64,000 nucleotides of DNA, from the NCBI RefSeq assembly GCF_963678635.1, contig NC_087068.1, positions 42,743,649-42,807,648 on the forward strand, read 5' to 3'. Below, one piece after another: positions 55,124 through 64,000 of the stretch. The stretch comes from Symsagittifera roscoffensis (taxonomy: Eukaryota > Xenacoelomorpha > Acoela > Convolutidae). Numbering within the stretch: the first letter of the stretch is position 1; every line of letters starts with the position of its first letter. The notes beneath the pieces were generated by a model. The model searched no databases and was not told where the DNA came from. It saw nothing but the letters and a program-made list of their open reading frames with translations. The position numbers and the translations under genes are program-made.

Positions 55124-56689
55124 CTTTTCAAGTTTTCGAGATTACTTGAAGAAATTCGGGAGCCTTCTCTTCCTCCCTTCTGGCTACTACAAATTTTTGG
55201 ATAGTCTTTTTCCTTGTAAATTGCTAAAGGTTGTGCAAGGTTGCCTTTCTTCATTCATGTTATCCTGTTCAACATGAATTCATGACTTTTACCCAGTTGT
55301 GAATAAATTCATCCGAGTGTTCCAAGAAGTCCTTTGGTTTCTTCATGAATTTCTTAGATTTGCTGATCCCACCTATTTCATTACTATTTCCCCGAAGTTT
55401 TTTCGACAATTTATTTCAGTGTCCTGTTCATCATGTCCCATGTGATAGCCCATGTTGCTGCATCGACGCCGTGTGCGTTGTGTTGTCATGTGGCGTCGTG
55501 CCATTCCGTCCTTGGAATTTTTGATTCTCGTGGTGCTTTGTAGTCATGGCTGTTTTATTGGAAGCCGGCGTCCGAGTTGTTCGTTAAGTCTGATATGTGA
55601 AATCCACCCTCGCTCCTTCAAGTTTTGCTCTCTTGTCAGAGTGTCTTGTTGAAATTTTAATTTAGTTCCTCAAATGTGCGTCTGTATTCGACTATAGTTT
55701 CGACTGTATCCACACGAGCTCTCGGTCTGCTCTCTTCTCAAGTTCTCCATCCTTGATTCTCCCTCCTCGGCGTCTTCTCATTTGATCCATATCCTTCATG
55801 GGTCTTTTTTCTCTTCTTCGTCCGTTTCTTTCACCTTTTCAAGCAATTGGGCCAATTTTTTTTTGCTGTTGCTGTTCTTGTTACGACGTGACAGGTTTTT
55901 AGCCCTTCGTTTTTGTTTTCTCTTATTTCCCATTTTATATCTTCTCTATCTTCCTCGCCAAATTTGATTTGCTTTTCTATCTGATCTATGTTAATTATTA
56001 GGTCTGTCAGTTGTATATTTTCCTGGATCTCAGATAGTCAAGATAATGTCTAGTGAGCAGCATTTTGTCCTTTCACTTTGTTTGTGTTATCTTTTCGCGT
56101 TTCTGTATTATTTCTTGTTATAGTCGACACAGTTCCAAAATTTTTTACCTTTGTTCGTCTTTGCTGCACATTTTCCTTCCCCTTCGGTTTCATGCCGACC
56201 GTTGTCGTGAACCCTTTTTTGTGTTTCTCTTTGAAAGACGTTTTCTTGGTTTGAGAGTAATTTTTTTTTAGTTTACGGTGTTATGTTCTTCATCTGGTTG
56301 TCATCACCTATTGCTGATAGGTTCAAGGTTTTTTCTTTCTCCGTCGTTTCTGGCATCGGTATCGACTCTTTTACTTAATCAACGTCTTCGTTTTTGTTGT
56401 GGTCTCCTGTCTCGAGGTTGATCTCATGCATTGAGACCTCAATCATTTTCTTGGTCTTTCCATTATTCACCAATGTTCACTGAAAAGTTTTTCTTTCCTA
56501 TTCTAAATGTCTGATATGACCATTTTTTATTTAAATTTTTGAGGCCGATTTTGTTTCTGAACTACTCTGCTTCTTTCGACTATTGAGACTCTAACCTTCT
56601 TCATTGTACGCAAACCTCAATTCCTCTTTGTTTTTTTTATATGAAATCCCCTATCAGATGATTGATGGTGTAGTAAAGATTCTGACGAC
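55124..56689. other. Upstream part of Ty3/Gypsy element, no clear gene
   Basis: Presumed further gag and leader sequence of the minus-strand element. The minus strand is rich in short Lys/Glu-type frames with many stops. No LTR or primer-binding site could be identified by eye. Confidence 0.3.
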
Positions 56690-56699
56690 GTTTTTTGTG

Positions 56700-57000
56700 C
56701 CTTCCCAAGACTCAAGTCCAAAACCGTTGGGCAATTGTTTGAGCTTCCCCAAACCACAAGTGTTGGGCAGTTGTCTGAGCTTCCCAAGAGCACAAGTGTT
56801 TGGCAGTCGTTTAAACTCCCAAGACTCAAGACTCAAAGCGTTGGGCATGTGTTTCAGGTTCCCCAATATCACAAGTGTTGAGCAGTTGTTTGAAATTCCA
56901 GAGACTACAAGTATTGGGAAGTTGTTTAAGCTTTCTAAGACTCAAATTCCAAAACCATTTGGCAGTTGTTCTAGCTTCCCGAGCCTTAAAACTGAAACAA
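56700..57000. repeat. 39-bp minisatellite, about 7 diverged copies
   Basis: Units built on ACAAGTGTTGGGCAGTTGT-TGAGCTTCCC-AAGA repeat with a period near 39, at 56700-56990. Period divisibility by three leaves open frames on both strands (for example a repeating LGKLKQLPNTCGL on the minus strand). Divergence between units argues for an old array. Confidence 0.75.
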
Positions 57001-57448
57001 CTGGTTAAACGGAGACGGTAAAAAACTTATATAGTTAAGGTAATTGACGTCTAGAGGGACTTTTTCTATCCTCTGTGTAATTTCAGAGCAAATGTTACAT
57101 AGACCTTTTAATGATACTCATAGGTGGACCTGTCTAAAGCAAAGACCATAACAAAAAGCAAAAAATTTATTGTCGAAGTCTCCGCTCCTGGCGTATGTCC
57201 AAGTTACAGGCCGTATCGTCCTGTATTGCACTAGACGGTCTGTTCGAACCCTCCGACTAGTTAAATTTTCCTTTTTAACCTAGTTAAGACCAAAATTTCC
57301 GGGAGCGAAAATTCCAAGTCATGAGCCCACTTCTCCCAAGGCTCTGTGACCACATTTCACTAGGAAAAATTGTAAAATCATACAATTATGGTGTATAATT
57401 AGGAAAAAACCAAAACCTTTTTACTTAAAACTGAAAAAGAAGAAATAA
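57001..57448. other. No gene recognised
   Basis: Spacer between the minisatellite and the 1.1-kb satellite. GTTCGAACCCTCC at about 57241 resembles a B box, but no A box or cloverleaf accompanies it. Confidence 0.4.
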
Positions 57449-60400
57449 CAGTGTAAAATCTAAAACAAAAACAGTGAAGAAAACATGGAATGACCATTTA
57501 TATATTGTTTCCGGGCAAGACGTGATTCGACTTTCCTATTTGTTTTCACACCGGGTCGATTATTTTATTCCTGATTGATTATTAAGTGCTTTGTTGTTGG
57601 TAAGCTACCCTCCCTTGAGTGGTGTTTGAGTTTTAAGCACGTTAATGATAATTTAGCCGTTGACGGGAGGGTACAGCGGCAAGTTGAGTGAAGTGCTCCA
57701 GACACAACAAAGATAATCAGGATCAACATCAAAAGCCACTCTCGGGTATCGTAACAACAATTATAGTATCGTTCCGGTACTATTGCAAAAATAATTAGGT
57801 GGTCCAATTGTAGCCTCCTTGGAATGCGAACGTTGGAGTTAAGGGTTTTAGTTCGGATATTATAGTGTAAAGGAGGATTTAGTATTAAGAAATTGACTAA
57901 TGATAGAATATAACCCTTGTAATAATTTTCATCTCTGCCGTATTAATCCCGGCAGTCAAAACTTTTCATAAGAAAAAACAATTTTCAACCACACAAACAC
58001 CTTCAAATTTTTGGGTATCCGAGTTTTTCAAAAGAAAATAAGGTGTCTTTGCAGTAAAATAGTAAAATACTGCATATTTCAACTCCCTAAAAATGAACCG
58101 CAAGGCAAAAGACTTAAGAAGAGTTGGTAAAACAATTTTTTCGATCAAAATTTTCTTTCTTTTTTGAATTAATTCAATATGTTTTGATGATAGAACTTTT
58201 GAGTTTTTTGAGATTTTGTAAAAATTTTTTTGCTGTAAGAGATTGCTAACATAACGAGCTCAGTTACAATAAACATTTTGAAGCAACTCTTCCAATAGTT
58301 CTATAGCTGAAGATAGAGTCGTTAAAATTGAAAAAATAAGGAATTTGAGGATCCAAATCTAAAAGTTTTTTGACCTCTTTTTAAATCAAAATCAATTTTG
58401 TTACGATTGATAGCATTTTTCCAATATTGTACAGAGCTAATTCGCTAGTTTCAAAAAATTTCAAGAATTGAAAAAGCACTCTCTGAAAGCCCACATTAGT
58501 AGTGAAAAAGGCCAATTTTGCTGATTTTTGATCCAAAAACGGTTAACAGTGTAAAGTCTAAAAAACCAAAAACAATTGAAAAAAAAACATAAAATGACCA
58601 TTTATATATTGTTTCCGGGCAAGATAAGAAACGAGATTCCTATTTGTTTTTACTTCGGATTGATTATATTATTCCTGATTGAACATTAAGTGCTTTGTTG
58701 TTGGTTAGCCACCCTCCCTTGAGTGGTGTTTGAGTATTTAAGCACGTTAATGATAACTTAGCCGTTGACCGAAAGCGGCAAATTGATTGAAGTGCTCCAG
58801 ACACAACAAAGATCATCAGGATCAACATCAAAAACCACTCTCGTGTATCCTAACAACAATTAAAGTATCGTTCCGGTACTATTGCAAAAATAATTAGGTG
58901 GGGGCACACAGCTGGACCAGTCCAATTGTAGTCTCCTTGGAATGCGAATATTGGAGTTAAGGGTTTTAGTTCGGATATTATAGTGTAAAGGAGGATTTAA
59001 TATTAAGAAATTGACTAATGATAGAATATAACCCTTGTAATAAATTTCATCTTTGCCGTATTAATCCCGGCAGTCAAAACTTTTCATAAGAAAAAACAAT
59101 TTTCAACCACACAAACACCTTCAAATTTTTGGGTAACCCAAATTTTCAAAAGAAAATAAGGTGTCTTCGCAGTAAAATACTGCATATTTCAACTCCCTAA
59201 AAAATGAACCGCAAGGCGAAAGATTTAAGAAGAGTTGGTAAAACAATTTTTTCCATCAAAATTTTCTTTCTTTTTTGAAATAATTCAATATGTTTTGATG
59301 ATAGAACTTTTGAGTTTTTTGAGATTTTGTAAAAATTGTTTGCTGTAAGAGATTGCTAACATAACGAGCTCAGTTACAATAAACATTTTGAAGCAACTCT
59401 TCCATTAGTTCTATGCTGAAGATAGAGTCGTTAAAATTGAAAAAATAAGGAATTTGAGGATCCAAATCTAAAAGTTTTTTGACCTCTTTTTAAATCAAAA
59501 TCAATTTTGTTACGGTTGATAGCATTTTTCCAATATTGTACAGAGCTAATTCGCTAGTTTCAAAAAATTTCAAGAATTGAAAAAGCACTCTCTGAAAGCC
59601 CACATTAGTAGTGAAAAAGGCCAATTTTGCTGATTTTTGATCCAAAAACGGTTAACAGTGTAAAGTCTAAAAAACCAAAAACAATTAAAAAAAAACATAA
59701 AATGACCATTTATATATTGTTTCCGGGCAAGATAAGAAACGAGATTCCTATTTGTTTTTACTTCGGATTGATTATGTTATTCCTGACTGAACATTAAGTG
59801 CTTTGTTGTTGGTTAGCTACCCTCCCTTGAGCGGTGTTTGAGTATTCAAGCACGTTAATGATAACTTAGCCGTTGACCGGAGGGTACAGCGGCAAGTTGA
59901 GTGAAGTGCTCCAGACACAACTAAGATCATCAGGATCAACATCAAAAGCCACTCTCGGGTATCGTAACAACAATTATAGTATCGTTCCGGTACTATTGCA
60001 AAAATAATTAGGTGGGGGGCACACAGCTGGACCAGTCCAATTGTAGCCTCCTTGGAATGCGAATATTGGAGTTAAGGGTTTCAGTTCGGATATTATAGTG
60101 TAAAGGAGGATTTAGTATTAAGAAATTGACTAATGATAGAATATAACCCTTGTAATAAATTTCATCTTTGCCGTATTAATCCCGGCAGTCAAAATTTTTC
60201 ATAAGAAAAAACAATTTTCAACCACACAAACACCTTCAAATTTTTGGGTAACCGAAATTTTCAAAAGAAAATAAGGTGTCTTCGCAGTTAAATAGTAAAA
60301 TACTGCATATTTCAACTCCCTAAAAAATGAACCGCAAGGCGAAAGACTTAAGAAGAGTTGGTAAAACAATTTTTTCCATCAAAATTTTCTTTCTTTTTTG

Positions 60401-63400
60401 AATTAATTCAATATGTTTTGATGATAGAACTTTTGAGTTTTTTGAGATTTTGTAAAAATAGTTTGCTGTAAGAGATTGCTAACATAACGAGCTCAGTTAC
60501 AATAAACATTTTGAAGCAACTCTTTCAATACTTCTATAGCTGAAGATAGAGTCGTTAAAATTGAAAAAATAAGGAATTTGAGGATCCAAATCTAAAAGTT
60601 TTTTGACCTCTTTTTAAATCAAAATCAATTTTGTTACGGTTGACAGAATTTTTCCAATATTGTACAGAGCTAATTCGCTAGTTTCAAAAAATTTCAAGAA
60701 TTGAAAAAGCACTCTCTGAAAGCCCACATTAGTAGTGAAAAAGGCCAATTTTGCTGATTTTTGATCCAAAAACGGTTAACAGTGTAAAGTCTAAAAAACC
60801 AAAAACAATTAAAAAAAACATAAAATGACCATTTATATATTGTTTCCGGGCAAGATAAGAAACGAGATTCCTATTTGTTTTTACTTCGGATTGATTATGT
60901 TATTCCTGATTGAACATTAAGTGCTTTGTTGTTGGTTAGCTACCCTCCCTTGAGTGGTGTTTAAGTATTTAAGCACGTTAATGATAACTTAGCCGTTGAC
61001 CGAAAGCGGCAAGTTGATTGAAGTGCTCCAGACACAACAAAGATCATCAGGATCAACATCAAAAACCACTCTCGGGTATCCTAACAACAATTAAAGTATC
61101 GTTCCGGTACTATTGCAAAAATAATTAGGTGGGGGCACACAGCTGGACCAGTCCAATTGTAGTCTCCTTGAATGCGAATATTGGAGTTAAGGGTTTTAGT
61201 TCGGATATTATAGTGTAAAGGAGGATTTAATATTAAGAAATTGACTAATGATAGAATATAACCCTTGTAATAAATTTCATCTTTGCCGTATTAATCCCGG
61301 CAGTCAAAACTTTTCATAAGAAAAAACAATTTTCAACCACACAAACACCTTCAAATTTTTGGGTAACCGAAATTTTCAAAAGAAAATAAGGTGTCTTCGC
61401 AGTAAAATACTGCATATTTCAACTCCCTAAAAAATGAACCGCAAGGCGAAAGATTTAAGAAGAGTTGGTAAAACAATTTTTTCCATCAAAATTTTCTTTC
61501 TTTTTTGAATTAATTCAATATGTTTTGATGATAGAACTTTTGAGTTTTTTGAGATTTTGTAAAAATTGTTTGCTGTAAGAGATTGCTAACATAACGAGCT
61601 CAGTTACAATAAACATTTTGAAGCAACTCTTCCAATAGTTCTATAGCTGAAGATAGAGTCGTTAAAATTGAAAAAATAAGGAATTTGAGGATCCAAATCT
61701 AAAAGTTTTTTGACCTCTTTTTAAATTAAAATCAATTTTGTTACGGTTGATAGCATTTTTCCAATATTGTACAGAGCTAATTCGCTAGTTTCAAAAAATT
61801 TCAAGAATTGAAAAAGCACTCTCTGAAAGCCCACATTAGTAGTGAAAAAGGCCAATTTTTCTGATTTTTGATCCAAAAACGGTTAACAGTGTAAAGTCTA
61901 AAAAACCAAAAACAATTAAAAAAAAACATAAAATGACCATTTATATATTGTTTCCGGGCAAGATAAGAAACGAGATTCCTATTTGTTTTTACTTCGGATT
62001 GATTATGTTATTCCTGATTGAACATTAAGTGCTTTGTTGTTGGTTAGCTACCCTCCCTTGAGCGGTGTTCGAGTATTCAAGCACGTTAATGATAACTTAG
62101 CCGTTGACCGGAGGGTACAGCGGCAAGTTGAGTGAAGTGCTCCAGACACAACAAAGATCATCAGGATCAACATCAAAAGCCACTCTCGGGTATCGTAACA
62201 ACAATTATAGTATCGTTCCGGTACTATTGCAAAAATAATTAGGTGGGGGGCACACAGCTGGACCAGTCCAATTGTAGCCTCCTTGGAATGCGAATATTGG
62301 AGTTAAGGGTTTCAGTTCGGATATTATAGTGTAAAGGAGGATTTAGTATTAAGAAATTGACTAATGATAGAATATAACCCTTGTAATAAATTTCATCTTT
62401 GCCGTATTAATCCCGGCAGTCAAAACTTTTCATAAGAAAAAACAATTTTCAACCACACAAACACCTTCAAATTTTTGGGTAACCGAAATTTTCAAAAGAA
62501 AATAAGGTGTCTTCGCAGTGAAATAGTAAAATACTGCATATTTCAACTCCCTAAAAAATGAACCGCAAGGCGAAAGACTTAAGAAGAGTTGGTAAAACAA
62601 TTTTTTCCATCAAAATTTTCCTTCTTTTTTAAATTAATTCAATATGTTTTGATGATAGAACTTTTGAGTTTTTTGAGATTTTGTAAAAATTGTTTGCTGT
62701 AAGAGATTGCTAACATAACGAGCTCAGTTACAATAAACATTTTGAAGCAACTCTTCCAATAGTTCTATAGCTGAAGATAGAGTCGTTAAAATTGAAAAAA
62801 TAAGGAATTTGAGGATCCAAATCTAAAAGTTTTTTGACGTCTTTTTAAATCAAAATCAATTTTGTTACGGTTGATAGCATTTTTCCAATATTGTACAGAG
62901 CTAATTCGCTAGTTTCAAAAAATTTCAAGAATTGAAAAAGCACTCTCTGAAAGCCCACATTAGTAGTGAAAAAGGCCAATTTTGCTGATTTTTGATCCAA
63001 AAACGGTTAACAGTGTAAAGTCTAAAAAACCAAAAACAATTTAAAAAAAAACATAAAATGACCATTTATATATTGTTTCCGGGCAAAATAAGAAACGAGA
63101 TTCCTATTTGTTTTTACTTCGGATTGATTATGTTATTCCTGATTGAACATTAAGTGCTTTGTTGTTGGTTAGCTACCCTCCCTTGAGTGGTGTTTGAGTA
63201 TTTAAGCACGTTAATGATAACTTAGCCGTTGACCGGAGGGTACAGCGGCAAGTTGAGTGAAGTGCTCCAGACACATTAAAGATCATCAGGATCAACATCA
63301 AAAGCCACTCTCGGGTATCGTAACAACGATTATAGTATCGTTCCGGTACTATTGCAAAAATAATTAGGTGGGGGGCACACAGCTGGACCAGTCCAATTGT

Positions 63401-64000
63401 AGCCTCCTTGGAATGCGAATATTGGAGTTAAGGGTTTCAGTTCGGATATTATAGTGTAAAGGAGGATTTAGTATTAAGAAATTGACTAATGATAGAATAT
63501 AACCCTTGTAATAAATTTCATCTTTACCGTATTAATCCCGGCAGTCAAAACTTTTCATAAGAAAAAACAATTTTCAACCACACAAACACCTTCAAATTTT
63601 TGGGTAACCGAAATTTTCAAAAGAAAATAAGGTGTCTTCGCAGTGAAATAGTAAAATACTGCATATTTCAACTCCCTAAAAAATGAACCGCAAGGCGAAA
63701 GACTTAAGAAGAGTTGGTAAAACAATTTTTTTGATCAAAATTTTCTTTCTTTTTTGAATTAATTCAATATGTTTTGATGATAGAACTTTTGAGTTTTTTG
63801 AGATTTTGTAAAAATTGTTTGCTGTAAGAGATTGCTATTATAACGAGCTCAGTTACAATAAACATTTTGAAGCAACTCTTCCAATAGTTCTACAGCTGAA
63901 GATAGAGTCGTTAAAATTGAAAAAATAAGGAATTTGAGGATCCAAATCTAAAAGTTTTTTGACCTCTTTTTAAATCAAAATCAATTTTGTTACGGTTGAT
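57449..64000. repeat. 1.1-kb satellite with dimeric higher-order structure
   Basis: Units begin near 57449, 58549, 59656, 60778, 61886 and 63012 (marker CAGTGTAAA-TCTAAAA followed by ATGACCATTTATATATTG); the array runs off the window. Units with GACC(G)GAGGGTACAGCGGC (type B: 57449, 59656, 61886, 63012) are about 1.12 kb. Units with GACCGAAAGCGGC (type A: 58549, 60778) are about 1.107 kb and also lack an ATAGTAAA-type 6- to 8-base stretch near the middle. The order is B A B A B B. The first unit lacks about 23 bases (GGGGGCACACAGCTGGACCAG region). No open frame is conserved across units. Confidence 0.9.

Noticed and set aside
57220-57260. B-box-like GTTCGAACCCTCC
   Set aside because: No A box or cloverleaf pairing in the flanking 80 bases.
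61330-61385. Sm-like AAATTTTTGG in each 1.1-kb unit, suggesting a spliced-leader or snRNA gene
   Set aside because: The string is itself part of an imperfect hairpin with CCGAAATTTT, and no GT donor, leader exon or cap-proximal stem is placed correctly upstream.
1-64000. CRISPR array, prophage or bacterial operon
   Set aside because: No regular short repeats with unique spacers, no tightly packed genes and clear spliced structure; the tandem repeats are eukaryotic satellites.

Overview
The window looks like nuclear DNA of an invertebrate animal. Supported genes have spliced GT-AG exons, the standard code is used, intergenic DNA is AT-rich, and most of the sequence is satellite DNA and decayed retroelements of metazoan type (Ty3/Gypsy, non-LTR, another reverse transcriptase lineage, tRNA-derived short repeats). 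No phylum can be assigned from the sequence. There are no bacterial or phage genes, no rRNA and no convincing functional tRNA.

The one substantial gene lies on the minus strand. A 7.06-kb exon (15037 to 7979) encodes about 2350 residues of mostly disordered, Ser/Lys/Asp/Glu-rich protein. Four smaller exons follow (7546-7378, 6992-6789, 4735-4611, 4262-3487). All five join in phase, so I read them as one gene ending at 3487. The reading-frame match is direct evidence, although two donors are weak. The tail carries a Cys-rich module made of repeated CxxC pairs and ends in a Ser/Arg-rich terminal exon. A further minus-strand exon at 25790-24986 is phase-compatible with the giant exon and may be an upstream exon of the same gene across a 10-kb intron. 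The family is not recognised.

Layout: 1-3.3 kb holds duplicated repeats and a decayed copy of the terminal exon. 3.5-15 kb holds the giant gene, with a palindromic Ty3/Gypsy relic in one intron. 15.7-21.0 kb is a nearly perfect 2.6-kb tandem duplication containing a 173-bp satellite. 21-28 kb holds short interspersed repeats, tRNA-like relics, fold-back elements and the exon at 25 kb. 28.7-31.5 kb is a decayed retroelement (minus) and 33.5-34.7 kb a decayed non-LTR element (plus).

35-56 kb is a rearranged Ty3/Gypsy element on the minus strand. Gag-like sequence (55 kb), aspartic protease (54 kb), reverse transcriptase/RNase H (51 kb) and integrase (49 and 42 kb) occur in the expected order. 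It has been expanded by internal segmental duplications and a 506-bp tandem array. 56.7-57.0 kb is a 39-bp minisatellite. 57.4 kb to the end is a 1.1-kb satellite in which two variants mostly alternate, giving a 2.2-kb higher-order repeat that runs off the window.

No genes form an operon or shared pathway. The main biological interest is the unrecognised giant disordered/CxxC protein, the higher-order satellite, and the chimeric amplification inside the Ty3/Gypsy element.
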